Shown here in pieces: positions 26,970 to 35,398 of a stretch of DNA of 64,000 nt. The stretch is from QHXN01 sp963785125 (lineage in GTDB: Bacteria; Acidobacteriota; Blastocatellia; Pyrinomonadales; Pyrinomonadaceae): assembly GCA_963785125.1 (NCBI GenBank), contig CAWATU010000006.1:124001-188000 (forward strand). The letters are read 5' to 3'. The first letter of the stretch is position 1; each line of letters begins with the position of its first letter. The notes beneath the pieces are model-generated. The model was given only the letters and a program-made list of their open reading frames with translations. It was not told where the DNA came from and did no database searches. The position numbers and the translations under genes are program-made.

Positions 26970-27383
26970 TTAGCCGTTCCCGCCTTCGAGCGCGGGCGGC
27001 TCGTGCTCGGTGAGCGCCGAGGACTCAGTGCGGCGCTTCTCGTCGCGGTAGGCCTGGCGGCCGGCCTCGATGGCCGAGCCGAAGAGTTCGCCGCGGCGCG
27101 AGGCCGCCTCGCGCGCGCTCGACGCCAGTTCGCCCGCCTTCGACGCAGCCGTCTCGTAGACCTCGCCCGCGCGCGTCGAGAGTTGCGAGCCCGTCTCGCG
27201 CGCGCGGTCAACGCCCTTGCGCGTCGCGTCGGCCACGTCCTGGCGCAGCTCGCGCCCGGACTTCGGCGCGAACAGCAGCGCGACGACCGCGCCGAACGTG
27301 GCCCCGATGGCGAAGCACGTCAACTGCGTGCTCATGCTCGCCTCTTCCCTGCGCCCGCGGCCGCGCCCTTGATTCTCTGACAT
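26970..27383 (-). CDS. YtxH-type gas-vesicle/stress-related protein
   Basis: 137 residues. Near the N-terminus is the YtxH signature: a short glycine-containing hydrophobic helix (TCFAIGATFGAVVALLFAPKSG) followed by RELRQDV, then a long Ala/Arg/Glu helix. YtxH proteins are small membrane-associated proteins linked to general stress in Bacillus; their molecular role is not known. The ATG at 27383 has a near-perfect GAGGAGGG 5-6 bases upstream; a second Met (MSTQLT) lies 16 codons in. It leads a two-gene unit with the DUF948-like gene. Confidence 0.72.
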   Translation of the reverse strand: MSENQGRGRGRREEASMSTQLTCFAIGATFGAVVALLFAPKSGRELRQDVADATRKGVDRARETGSQLSTRAGEVYETAASKAGELASSAREAASRRGELFGSAIEAGRQAYRDEKRRTESSALTEHEPPALEGGNG

Positions 27384-27462
27384 AACGCCCTCCTCTTTAA
27401 GGGGAAGTGTCGCCCTGAAAGTTTAGGCGAGAGTTTTTCGGAAACCGTTTGACCTGACCCGC

Positions 27463-27492
27463 ACTATAACAAAGACGCGCAAAGCGGCGCAA
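27463..27492 (-). promoter_or_regulatory. Possible promoter for YtxH/DUF948-like unit
   Basis: On the minus strand TTGCGC (27492-27487) and TATAGT (27468-27463) are 18 bases apart. They lie about 80 bases upstream of the YtxH start and just beyond the edge of the heptamer palindrome. Confidence 0.45.
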
Positions 27493-27495
27493 CGG

Positions 27496-27599
27496 AAAGG
27501 CAGTAGGCAGCCGCTCCGCGTGATGAATGTTGAAAGGTTAATTCACAGTTTTCGACAGCGGCTCTCTTAACTGCCTACTGCTCATCGCCTACTGCTCTC
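27496..27599. repeat. Heptamer-armed palindrome with CGCGGAGCG core, GTAGGCA family
   Basis: The right arm (27563-27599), read on the minus strand, is GAGCAGTAGGCGATGAGCAG then TAGGCAG; the left arm (27496-27510) contains AAAGGCAGTAGGCAG. The core on the minus strand starts AGCCGCTGTCG and ends CACGCGGAGCGG, clearly homologous to the core at 48460-48511. The sigma-54 activator's TAG stop (27591-27589) lies in the right arm. Confidence 0.85.
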
Positions 27600-29658
27600 C
27601 CCCTTCGTACTGGCGGAGCTTGCGGTAGAGGGTCTTGCGGCCGATGCCGAGGGCGCGCGCGGCGCGCGTCTTGTCGCCGCCGGTGTAGTCGAGCGTGGCC
27701 TCGATGGCGCGGCGTTCGATCTCGTCGAGCGTGGCCGGCACATCCAGCTCAAGCGTGACGCTGCGCCCTTCGGATGCCGCACGCTCGCGCTCGCCGCGCG
27801 CGCGTGTGCGTTCCTCGCGCGCCGCGAGCGCGATCTGCTCGGGCAGGTCGTCGGCCTCGATCTGTCTGCCCGACGCGATGATGACGGCGCGTTCGACGGC
27901 GTTCTCCAACTCGCGGACGTTACCCGGCCAGTCGTAGTTGACGAGCGCGCGCAGAGCCTCGCGCGAGATGCCGGAGACGAAGCGGCCGGTCTTCTGCTTG
28001 TAGTGTTCGAGGAAGTGTATGACGAGCGTGTGTATGTCCTCGCGCCGCTCGCGCAGGGGCGGGACGTGGATGGGGAAGACCGAGAGGCGGTAGTAGAGGT
28101 CGCGGCGGAACGTGCCCTGCTCGGAGGCGCGGGCGAGGTCTACGTTCGACGCGGCGATGACACGCACGTCCGCGCGCAGGACTTCCCCGCTCCCGACGCG
28201 CGCGAACTCGCCGTCCTGAAGCACGCGCAGCAGACGCACCTGCGCCGACAGACTCATCTCGCCGATCTCGTCGAGGAAAAGCGTGCCGCCGTCGGCCTCC
28301 TCGAAACGCCCATGTCGTCGCTGGCGCGCGTCGGTGAAGGCGCCGCGCTCGTGGCCGAACAACTCTGATTCTAAAAGCGACTCGGGGATCGCGCCGCAGT
28401 TGAGCTTGACGTATGGCCCCTCCTTGCGCCGCGAGTTGTAGTGGATGAGGTTGGCGAGCAGCTCCTTGCCCGTGCCCGACTCGCCCTGAATGAGCACGGA
28501 GGTCTGCGTGTCGGCGACGTTGAGGGCCAGCTCGCGCGCGCGGAGGATGACAGGCGACTGTCCGATGATGCGGTCTTCGGCGTGGCGCTCGTGGAGCGCG
28601 CTCCGCAACCTCATGACCTCGGCCGAGAGCTGGTCGCGTTCGAGCGCCGTCCCGATCTGCACGGCGATGCCTTCGACCAGCGCCACCTCGTGCGCGTCGA
28701 ATGCCTCGCGCGGCTCGCCCCAGACGAAGCCGAGCAGGCCGAAGGTCTGACTCCGAATCGTCACGGGCGCGACCAGCGCCGCGCGTCCGCCGAGCGTCGC
28801 GTTGAAGGCGAAGCGCACCGGCTCGGGCAGGTCGGAGTCGATGACGCGGAGCGTGCGCGGCGCTGCCAGCAGCTCGACGACCGCGGGGAAGGCCGAGATG
28901 TCGATGGACTTGCCGTGCGACTCAATCAGCTCGCGCACGCGCAGGGTCGTCGCGTGCGGCGCGGCCTTGAAAGCGGCGAGGCTGATCGACTGGCCCGAAG
29001 GCTCCACGACGCCGAGCGCGCAGTAGTCGGCGCCGACCAGTTCGTTCGCGCGCTCTAACACGTGAGAGGTCAGCTCGCCGAAATCGGAGCGCGAGTTGAG
29101 CAGGTTCGCAATCTCAAGGAGCGCGCGCGTGCGGCTCGCCTCGCGCTGACTCTCCGTGTAGAGGCGCGCGTACTGGTAGCCGACGGCGATCTGGCGCGCG
29201 ATGGACTGGATGAGCGCGACCTCCTCGTCGTCCCAATGGCGCAGGCCGCGCGTCATGTGCAGGCCGAGCAGACCGAGCACGTTCCCGTCGAGCACTACGG
29301 GCACGATGAGGAGCGAGCGCGTGCCGAGGGAAGGCGGCAGCAGCGACGCACGCGGGTCGAGCCCCGCGGCGGCCGCGTCGTCGAGGCGGATGGGCCGCGC
29401 GAAGTCGAAGCGCTCGGCGAGCTGACCGAAGTCCACGGGAATCGACGTGCCGAGAGAGGAGGGCACGTCGGCGGCGGCGCGCCACTCGTGGCTGATGCGC
29501 AGCTCGCCCGCGCGGACGAGCTGCACCACGTCGCAGCGGTCAACGTCCATCATGCGGCCCAGCTCGGCGACGACGGCGTGGAGAAACTTGTCGAGGTCTA
29601 TCTCGGAATGGATGTTGGGGGCCAGGCGGTCGATGAGCGCCTCACGCGCCTCCTGCAT
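27589..29658 (-). CDS. GAF-GAF sigma-54-dependent transcriptional activator
   Basis: About 689 residues. Two GAF domains (roughly 10-170 and 185-340) probably sense a small molecule or redox state. They are followed by a sigma-54 AAA+ domain (about 365-600) with Walker A GESGTGKE, the loop GAFTDA (consensus GAFTGA), Walker B GGTLFLDEIGE and an Arg finger region FRRDLYYRL. The C-terminal Fis-type helix-turn-helix is TRAARALGIGRKTLYRKL. It should open sigma-54 promoters. I chose the ATG at 29658; a GTG at 29691 is also possible. The final Gly-Glu-Gln-stop overlaps a repeat arm. Confidence 0.9.
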   Translation of the reverse strand: MQEAREALIDRLAPNIHSEIDLDKFLHAVVAELGRMMDVDRCDVVQLVRAGELRISHEWRAAADVPSSLGTSIPVDFGQLAERFDFARPIRLDDAAAAGLDPRASLLPPSLGTRSLLIVPVVLDGNVLGLLGLHMTRGLRHWDDEEVALIQSIARQIAVGYQYARLYTESQREASRTRALLEIANLLNSRSDFGELTSHVLERANELVGADYCALGVVEPSGQSISLAAFKAAPHATTLRVRELIESHGKSIDISAFPAVVELLAAPRTLRVIDSDLPEPVRFAFNATLGGRAALVAPVTIRSQTFGLLGFVWGEPREAFDAHEVALVEGIAVQIGTALERDQLSAEVMRLRSALHERHAEDRIIGQSPVILRARELALNVADTQTSVLIQGESGTGKELLANLIHYNSRRKEGPYVKLNCGAIPESLLESELFGHERGAFTDARQRRHGRFEEADGGTLFLDEIGEMSLSAQVRLLRVLQDGEFARVGSGEVLRADVRVIAASNVDLARASEQGTFRRDLYYRLSVFPIHVPPLRERREDIHTLVIHFLEHYKQKTGRFVSGISREALRALVNYDWPGNVRELENAVERAVIIASGRQIEADDLPEQIALAAREERTRARGERERAASEGRSVTLELDVPATLDEIERRAIEATLDYTGGDKTRAARALGIGRKTLYRKLRQYEGGEQ

Positions 29659-29888
29659 CCGCGCCTTGCGCTCGCGCGTGAGCGTCTGCACGTTCGAGCC
29701 CGGTATCGGTCTTTGCGCGGACAACTGCTTGCGGGTTCTCCTTCGGATGAGCTTGTAAATTCTCGCTCTCGGACTGCGGCGGCCGTTCCGGGTGAGGAGA
29801 GAGCCACGCCCCACTTCAGCCGCACGCCCCTTGGAGTTTTTGTCGGGCGCAAATCATAGCAAGGCGGGTGAGTGAAGGCAAAAGGCGA

Positions 29889-29971
29889 AAGCGTAAACCG
29901 TGAACCGTAAACCGTGACAAGAGGAAGACCAACTCCTTCTTGTCACGCTTTACGGTTCACGGTTTACGCTT
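29889..29971. repeat. Heptamer-armed palindrome, AACCGTA/AACCGTG family
   Basis: Left arm 29889-29925 (GTAAACC, GTGAACC, GTAAACC, GTGACAA) pairs with 29934-29971, differing by one substitution and one base. It fills most of the stretch between the lytic transglycosylase stop (29977) and the activator start. The remainder of the 318-base gap (29659-29888) shows no gene or clear promoter. Confidence 0.82.
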
Positions 29972-29976
29972 GCCCC

Positions 29977-30606
29977 TCAGTTCGAGGGCATAAGGTTGAA
30001 GTGGGACGAAGCCTCTTCAGGGGTGAGCACGGGGTGGTAGTTCTTGCCGTAGCGGCCGGTGATGATGCGGACGTAAGCCTGTGTCTCGTTGAAGGGCGGA
30101 ACGCCTTCGTACTTATCGACGTTGCCCTCGCCGGCGTTGTAGGCCGCGAGCGCGAGCGTGACGTTGCCGTCGAAGCGCTTGAGGAGCCAGCGCAGGTACT
30201 TGGTGCCGGCCGTCACGTTCGCGGCGGCGTCATTGCGGTCGTCGCAGCCGAAGCGCTGTGCGGCCGCGGGCATAAGCTGCATGAGCCCCTGGGCGCCGGC
30301 GTGCGACTCGGCGCTCGGCTTGTACTTCGACTCCTGCCAGATGACGGCGTGAATCAGGCGCGGGTCAACGCCGAGGTTGCGGCCCGTGCGCGCGATGACG
30401 AGGTCGAGGTCGTGGTCGCCGGACGTGGGCACGTCCGAAGGGATGTAATCTTCGATGGAGACGGCGGCGGTCATCGCCGAGGCCGAGACGGGCGCGAGCA
30501 CGCGGGTGAAGGGGCTGTCGATGAAGTTCGAGACGACGAAGATGGCGACGACGGCAAAGACGACATTCTTAAAAGAGCGCAGGGGCTTACGAGGGGTAAA
30601 GTGCAT
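29977..30606 (-). CDS. Lytic transglycosylase (SLT domain), membrane-anchored
   Basis: 209 residues. An N-terminal uncleaved-looking helix (NVVFAVVAIFVVSNFI, about 14-30) anchors a C-terminal lysozyme-like SLT domain (about 70-195). The catalytic Glu is in VIWQESKYKPSAESHAGAQG, followed by LMQLMPAAAQRFG and ALAAYNAGEGNVDKYEGVPP. It should cleave peptidoglycan between MurNAc and GlcNAc to give anhydro ends. GGAG lies 11 bases before the ATG at 30606. A second, larger transglycosylase is at 36410. Confidence 0.88.
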   Translation of the reverse strand: MHFTPRKPLRSFKNVVFAVVAIFVVSNFIDSPFTRVLAPVSASAMTAAVSIEDYIPSDVPTSGDHDLDLVIARTGRNLGVDPRLIHAVIWQESKYKPSAESHAGAQGLMQLMPAAAQRFGCDDRNDAAANVTAGTKYLRWLLKRFDGNVTLALAAYNAGEGNVDKYEGVPPFNETQAYVRIITGRYGKNYHPVLTPEEASSHFNLMPSN

Positions 30607-31140
30607 TCTCGGTCGTTCTCCATGTGAGCTAGTGACCTCTGCATTTCGCTTAACGGCCAGCGAGGTCGGGCGATTTCCACTTGCACATCGCCAGCGATGC
30701 ACGGGGTTTGGGGGCTACGCATGGTGGAAACGAACGGGGCTTGCAACTCTCGAATGAGCACAGCCTGTCGAAACCGTAAACTTAGATGAAGAGGTTGCGA
30801 TCCAGTTGCATCCGCCGAATTGAAGCTTTACATCTAACTGCTTGAAATGTATGCCTTTAAGGCAATCGGCCTTAAGTGACTGAGGCTTTGTGGTTTGTGC
30901 CGATGCTCTCTTATCATAAGAGCACTCGTGATACTGTCGGAAGCGTTTTCGCGTACCGAAGGCAGACAAAGTCTTGTGATTTTTCGTCGATATTTTTTCG
31001 CGTCAATCTGGTGTAGTAGACGCGAACGCACGAACGCGCATCGAAGGTTGCAAGGCGTTTGCAAGCGAAACGTTTGTCCGTATAATTTCCGTGGGACGTT
31101 TACCAAAAGTCAGCTTGTATATAAGAGGAGAAGCGACGGG
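30607..31140. other. AT-richer intergenic region with small palindromes
   Basis: 534 bases whose base composition is visibly lower in GC than the neighbours. No open frame looks protein-like. It holds TTAAGGC/GCCTTAA around a 5-base loop (30857-30875), a perfect CTCTTAT/ATAAGAG palindrome (30908-30922), and the good promoter at 31059-31086 that serves the FmdB gene. It may be a decayed gene or a regulatory region between divergent genes. Confidence 0.45.
31059..31086 (+). promoter_or_regulatory. Sigma-70-type promoter for FmdB gene
   Basis: TTGCAA (31059-31064) and a perfect TATAAT (31081-31086) are separated by 16 bases. The expected start is near 31093, giving a leader of about 48 bases that includes the GAGGAG ribosome binding site. 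The best promoter match in the window. Confidence 0.7.
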
Positions 31141-31485
31141 ATGCCGATTTACGAATACTCTTGTAAGAAGTGCGGCGCGCACATGGAGGTGATGCAGAAG
31201 GTCTCGGACAAGCCGCCGGCGCGCCACGCGAAGTGCGGCGGGAAGCTTGAGAAGGAGTGGTCGCGCACGGGCTTCCAGTTCAAGGGCTCGGGCTGGTACG
31301 TCACCGACTACGCCGGCAAGAAGTCTGAGTCTAAAGACTCGAAGGAGTCGAAAGAGGGTGGCGAGGCGAAGGAGTCAAAGGCCGAGAGCACGACAGAGGT
31401 GAAGTCAACGGACGCCAGCGCGAAGGCCGAGGCGAAGCCCTCGAAGAATGAGAAGCAATCGAAGGGCACGCACATCCCTGGCTAA
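31141..31485 (+). CDS. FmdB-type zinc ribbon protein
   Basis: 114 residues. The first 60 residues form the FmdB regulatory-protein zinc ribbon: MPIYEYSCKKCGAHMEVMQK with CxxC, then a second short motif (CGGKL) reduced to a single Cys. FmdB proteins are small putative regulators of unproven function. The C-terminal half is a low-complexity Lys/Ser/Glu tail, probably disordered. GAGGAG lies about 10 bases before the ATG. The stop overlaps the next gene's ATG by one base (TAATG), so translation is probably coupled to the VWA gene. Confidence 0.8.
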   Translation: MPIYEYSCKKCGAHMEVMQKVSDKPPARHAKCGGKLEKEWSRTGFQFKGSGWYVTDYAGKKSESKDSKESKEGGEAKESKAESTTEVKSTDASAKAEAKPSKNEKQSKGTHIPG

Positions 31486-32414
31486 TGAGAAAGTCTAAGA
31501 ACATGCGCCCGCACCTCAAGACTGTGACAACGCTCATCGCTATGGGTCTACTGCTCGCAGCGATAGCATCGGGGCAGGCGGGGCGGCGCACGGGCGGCGA
31601 GGCGGACATCGGCCGCGAGCGCGGCGTCTTCCTCAACGTGACGGCCGCGCGCGAGGACGGATCGGAGGAGCGCGTCACGGCCCCGGAGGTCTCACTCTAC
31701 GACGGCGGACAGGAGCAGAAGATTCAAGCCTTCACGCCCGACCCTAGTCCTGCGCGCATCGTCATCCTCGTGGACAATAGCCTGGGCCTGCGCGCCGACG
31801 TGGAGAAGTTGCAGAAGGCGACGCGCGAGTTCGCCTACGAGATTTACGAGGGCGATCAGGTGATGGTCGTCGGCTTCGATCAGCAGCCGGAGATCATCGC
31901 CGACTGGACGGACGACGCGAAGAAGATCGAGGCGTCGCTCCCCCTCTTCCGCAAGCGCGGCGAGCCGCACCTCTTCGACGCGCTCTCGGCCGTCATCAAC
32001 GACGCCTTCGGGCCGCTCGTCGGCCGCGTGCGCAAGCGCGTCATCATACTCGTCGCCGATGGGCTCGACCGCGGCAGCCGCACGCACTTCGAGAAGGTCT
32101 ACGGCGACCTTCTGCGGCAGGACATCACGGTCTACGCCTTACAGATTCCGGACCGCACGGGCGGGGCGCTGCGCCGCGACCGGCTCAAGCCCGCACAGGC
32201 CATCCAGAAGTTGATCGAAGGGACGGGCGGCCGCGTCCTCTCCGTCAACGACTCGCGCGACGCGGCCAAGAGCATCTGCGACGAGCTGCGCCGTAACCGC
32301 TACGTGCTCGCCTACACGCCGACGAGCCTCCCGCTCTACGACGCGCGCCGCCTCCTCGTCCTCGCCAATGACGGCATCACCATCCGCCATAAGCTGCAAC
32401 AGCCGGGGAATTGA
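31485..32414 (+). CDS. Secreted VWA domain protein with altered metal site
   Basis: 309 residues. Signal peptide (VTTLIAMGLLLAAIASGQA), a short beta region with VSLYDGGQEQKIQAF, and a VWA domain (about 88-280). The metal-ion site reads DNSLG where DxSxS is expected, so the second Ser is lost, while LVADGLDRGS keeps the downstream Asp. Like the other VWA proteins it ends RRNRYVLAYTP plus a short tail. Start taken at the ATG overlapping the FmdB stop; an ATG at 31503 would also keep the signal peptide. Followed by a convergent palindrome. Confidence 0.82.
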   Translation: MRKSKNMRPHLKTVTTLIAMGLLLAAIASGQAGRRTGGEADIGRERGVFLNVTAAREDGSEERVTAPEVSLYDGGQEQKIQAFTPDPSPARIVILVDNSLGLRADVEKLQKATREFAYEIYEGDQVMVVGFDQQPEIIADWTDDAKKIEASLPLFRKRGEPHLFDALSAVINDAFGPLVGRVRKRVIILVADGLDRGSRTHFEKVYGDLLRQDITVYALQIPDRTGGALRRDRLKPAQAIQKLIEGTGGRVLSVNDSRDAAKSICDELRRNRYVLAYTPTSLPLYDARRLLVLANDGITIRHKLQQPGN

Positions 32415-32419
32415 AAGTT

Positions 32420-32487
32420 AGTGAATGGTAAATAGTGAATGGGGAATGGAAGAGCCTCCATTCCCCATTCACTATTTACCATTCACT
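32420..32487. repeat. Heptamer-armed palindrome, GTGAATG/GTAAATA family, convergent junction
   Basis: Arms 32420-32450 and 32457-32487 are perfect 31-base inverted repeats around a 6-base loop. Units: GTGAATG, GTAAATA, GTGAATG, GGGAATG. It lies between two convergent genes, starting 6 bases after one stop and containing the other (32485-32483). Confidence 0.88.
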
Positions 32488-32665
32488 GCTTCCTGCCGTA
32501 GATGAAGAACATGACGCAGATGACGAGGACGAGGAGGGCTTCGAGTTGGAGGAAGTACTGCCAGTCGGCGCGCCCCGCGTCGTCGAGGGCAAGCGGGTAG
32601 AGCGAGAAGGTACCGAAGAGGAGTCCGACCCCGAGCCAGATGAGTTGTCGCTTCCTGTCCCACAT
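32483..32665 (-). CDS. Small two-helix membrane protein
   Basis: 60 residues with two hydrophobic helices (QLIWLGVGLLFGTFSLY and FLQLEALLVLVICVMFFIYG) and basic ends. No family is recognised. It begins 6 bases after the aminotransferase stop, so it is probably translated by coupling. The last two codons and TGA (Lys-Gln-stop) lie in the palindrome arm. The hydrophobic pattern and tight spacing support a real gene. Confidence 0.6.
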   Translation of the reverse strand: MWDRKRQLIWLGVGLLFGTFSLYPLALDDAGRADWQYFLQLEALLVLVICVMFFIYGRKQ

Positions 32666-32671
32666 CCGGCG

Positions 32672-33870
32672 TTAGAACCTTTGCAGTTTGCGCAGGCGGT
32701 CGGCGGCCGCCTCCAGCGTCTCGTCCTTCTTGCAGAAGCAGAAGCGCACCTGGCGCGCGCCCAGTTCGGGGCGGCTGTAGAAGCTTGAAGCCGGGGACGC
32801 AGGCGACGCCTATCTTTTGGATGAGGTGGCGCGTGAACTCCACGTCGTCACTGAAGCCGAAGGCCGAGATGTCCGTCATCACGTAGTAGGCGCCGTCGGG
32901 TTGGAAGACCTTGAAGCCCACGTCTTCGAGCACGGGCAGCAGCATGTCGCGTCGGCGTCGGTACTCGCCGCCGAGCCCTTCGTAATACTCGGGCGGCATC
33001 CGCAGGGCGTAGGCGCCCGCGCGTTGGAGGGGCGCGGCGGCGCCGACCGTCAGGAAGTCGTGTACCTTGCGCACGGCGCTCGTGATGTCGGGCGGCGCGA
33101 GCACGTAGCCGACGCGCCAGCCCGTGACCGAGTAGGTCTTCGACATCGAGTTGACGACAAGCGTGCGGTCGCGCATCCCTTCGAGCTGGGCCATCGAGAT
33201 GTGCTCGACCTCGCGGTCTTCGCGCGGGTAGAGGATGTGCTCGTAAATCTCGTCGGTGAAGCAGAGCGCGTCGAACTCCCGGCAGAGCGAGGCGATGAAC
33301 TCCATCTCGTCGCGCGTGAAGACCTTGCCCGTCGGGTTGTTCGGGATTGCAAAGGATGACGGCCTTCGTGCGCGGGTTGAAGGCTGCACGAAGCTCGTCG
33401 GGGTCGAACGTCCAGTCGGGCGCGCGCAGAGAGACGTAGCGCGGCGTTGCGCCTGAGAGTATCGCGTCGGGCGCGTAGTTCTCGTAGAAGGGCTCGAAGA
33501 CGACGACCTCTTCGCCGGGGTCTACGGTCGCCATCATCGCGGCGATCATGCCCTCGGTCGAGCCGCAGGTGACCGTTATCTCGCGCTCGGGGTCGTAGTC
33601 GAGCCCGAGGAACCAGCGCGTCTTGTCGGCGATGGCCTCGCGGAAATCCTTCGCGCCCCACGTGACGGCGTACTGGTTCACGTCGTCGCCTATGGCCGCG
33701 GCGGCGGCGCGCTTCAGGTCTTCGGGCGCGGGGAAGTCCGGGAAGCCCTGCGAGAGGTTGACGGCGCCGTGCTTCAACGCCTCGCGCGTCATCTCGCGGA
33801 TAACAGACTCGGTGAAGCGGCCCGCCTTCTGCGAGACGCGGCCGCGTTTTCCTGTTTCGGGTGTCGCCAT
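32672..33870 (-). pseudogene. Class I PLP aminotransferase with two single-base frameshifts
   Basis: Read through two frame changes, this gives a complete 398-residue class I/II aminotransferase: NLSQGFPDFPAPEDLKRA, CGSTEG, then CNP-NNPTGKVF, SMSKTYSVTGWRVGY with the PLP Lys, and VACVPG-SSFYS before QVRFCF. Two extra bases break it, near 33342 (within NPNNPTG) and near 32787 (within VPGSSFY). Removing one base at each gives exactly 399 codons, and no other lesion is seen. GAAGGAAG precedes the ATG at 33870. Closest to kynurenine or glutamine transaminase-like enzymes; the substrate is uncertain. Confidence 0.85.
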
Positions 33871-33952
33871 GCGCTTCGTTCTTCCTTCGGTTGGAGTCGC
33901 GGCGATGCTCTCACAGAGTCGTGACGACGGGCAAACGCGCACACCGGGGCGT

Positions 33953-33982
33953 TTGACGCGCGGCGGCGCGCGGGTGTAGAAA
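33953..33982 (+). promoter_or_regulatory. Possible promoter for methyltransferase gene
   Basis: TTGACG (33953-33958) and TAGAAA (33977-33982) with 18 bases between them, 80 bases upstream of the methyltransferase start. Moderate match. Confidence 0.35.
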
Positions 33983-34062
33983 CTTCCCCGCCCTATCCCC
34001 CTCGTTTTAATGCCTGACACGAAAGCCTCGCGGGCCGCAGTATCAACCAGAGGAGTCTGTAA

Positions 34063-35139
34063 ATGAGTTCAACCGGTGAAGCCAGACAGATCGACCAGGG
34101 GAAGCTTGAGGCGTTCTTAGGCAAGGTGGTCACGGACTTTGGGGCGGCGCTCAGCTCGTCGCTCGTCTACATCGGGCAGAAGCTCGGGCTCTACAAGGCG
34201 CTGGCCGAGGCCGGGCCTTCGACGCCCGCGGAGTTGGCCGCGCGCACGGACACGCAGGAGCGCTACGTGCGCGAGTGGCTCGTCAACCAGGCGTCGGGCG
34301 GTTACGTCGAGTATGACCCGCAGACGGCCAAATTCTCGCTCTCGCCGGAGCAGGCCGCGGCGCTCGCCGACGAGGAGAGCCCGGCCTTCGTCGGCGGCGG
34401 CTTCTATCTCATCAAGGCGATGACGAACGCGGTGCCGCGCATCGAGGAGTCTTTCCGCAATGGCGGCGGCATCCTCTGGGGCGACCACGACCCAGACCTC
34501 TTCGTCGGCGTCGAGCGTTTCTTCCGCCCCGGCTACCGCACGCATTTAGTCAACGACTGGATACCGGCGCTGACCGGCATCGAGGAGAAGCTGAAGGCGG
34601 GCGGGCTGGTGGCCGACGTGGGGTGCGGCCACGGTGCCTCGACCATCATCATGGCGCAGGCTTATCCCGCGTCGCGCTTTACGGGCTTCGACAACCACGG
34701 CCCTTCAATCGAGCACGCGCGCCGCGCGGCCGAAGAGGCGGGCGTCGCCGACCGCGTCACGTTCGAGGTCGCGTCGGCCGACGCAATCCCCATTGGCCCT
34801 TACGACCTCATCTGCTTCTTCGACTGCCTGCACGACATGGGCGACCCCGCGGGCGCGGCCCGGCGCGCGGCCGAGGTGCTGGCCGAGGGCGGCAGCGCCT
34901 TAATCGTCGAACCGATGGCCGGCAACAGCGTCGAGGAGAATATCAACATCATCGGCCGGACGTTCTCGGCAGCCTCGACGCTCTGCTGCACCTCGAACTC
35001 GCTCGCGCTCGGCGGCCCGGCGCTCGGCGCCGTCGCCACTGAAGACGCGCTCCGCGAGGTGGTCGTCGGCGCCGGCTTTAAAGAGTTCCGGCGCGCCACC
35101 GAGACTCCCTTCAACCGCGTCTTCGAGGCGAGACGCTAA
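34063..35139 (+). CDS. SAM-dependent methyltransferase with N-terminal winged helix
   Basis: 358 residues. An N-terminal winged-helix region (about 20-100: TPAELAARTDTQERYVREWL, then GGYVEYD) precedes a class I methyltransferase fold (about 175-300) with SAM motif I VADVGCGHGAST, the acidic loop GFDNHGPS and CFFDCLHDMGDP. This architecture matches the Rv2258c-type methyltransferases, whose substrates are mostly unknown. A good but not strong ribosome binding site (AGGAG) lies upstream of the ATG. It is divergent from the broken aminotransferase. Confidence 0.85.
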   Translation: MSSTGEARQIDQGKLEAFLGKVVTDFGAALSSSLVYIGQKLGLYKALAEAGPSTPAELAARTDTQERYVREWLVNQASGGYVEYDPQTAKFSLSPEQAAALADEESPAFVGGGFYLIKAMTNAVPRIEESFRNGGGILWGDHDPDLFVGVERFFRPGYRTHLVNDWIPALTGIEEKLKAGGLVADVGCGHGASTIIMAQAYPASRFTGFDNHGPSIEHARRAAEEAGVADRVTFEVASADAIPIGPYDLICFFDCLHDMGDPAGAARRAAEVLAEGGSALIVEPMAGNSVEENINIIGRTFSAASTLCCTSNSLALGGPALGAVATEDALREVVVGAGFKEFRRATETPFNRVFEARR

Positions 35140-35140
35140 C

Positions 35141-35234
35141 GGAAGAGATTTAACCACCGCAGACACAAAGGCACAGCTTGTTGCCTTATGTCTTCAAAGC
35201 TGTGCCTTCTGTGTCTGCGGTGGTTAAATCTTCC
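35141..35234. repeat. Palindrome of the TTAACC-CAGAGAC type
   Basis: Arms 35141-35179 and 35197-35234 pair over about 38 bases with a few differences; the core motif is TTTAACCACCGCAGACACA. It begins 2 bases after the methyltransferase stop. A second member with the same opening is at 61241-61306. Heptamer periodicity is weaker than in the other families. Confidence 0.78.
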
Positions 35235-35282
35235 TGACCTGGGAGGCCGCGTCGGGGCGCAGGACCGCATCGAATCGGAGTT

Positions 35283-35390
35283 ATGAGCGAACACGGCAAG
35301 TGCCCGATGGGCAAATACCCCTGGCTGGCGACCTTCTTCGCCCTCGCCTTCGCCCTCGTCTTCCTGGCGCATAAGCTCGGGCTGCTGTAG
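35283..35390 (+). CDS. 35-residue single-helix membrane microprotein
   Basis: An open frame of 36 codons with a well-placed CGGAG 5 bases before the ATG. The product begins MSEHGKCPMGKYPW and continues as one transmembrane helix (LATFFALAFALVFLAHKLGLL). The hydrophilic head with Cys-Pro and a clean hydrophobic helix argue for a real protein, but no family is recognised. It lies after the palindrome following the methyltransferase and 8 bases before the convergent TPR gene. Confidence 0.5.
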   Translation: MSEHGKCPMGKYPWLATFFALAFALVFLAHKLGLL

Positions 35391-35398
35391 CGCGCGCT

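Noticed and set aside
27589..29658. The GAFTDA loop as evidence that the activator no longer contacts sigma-54.
   Set aside because: From memory, GAFTDA occurs in many otherwise normal sigma-54 activators, and all other AAA+ motifs are intact.
30834..31106. A 90-codon minus-strand frame in the AT-richer gap.
   Set aside because: No ribosome binding site, many rare-looking residues (Cys, His, Arg clusters) and overlap with the FmdB promoter; not protein-like.
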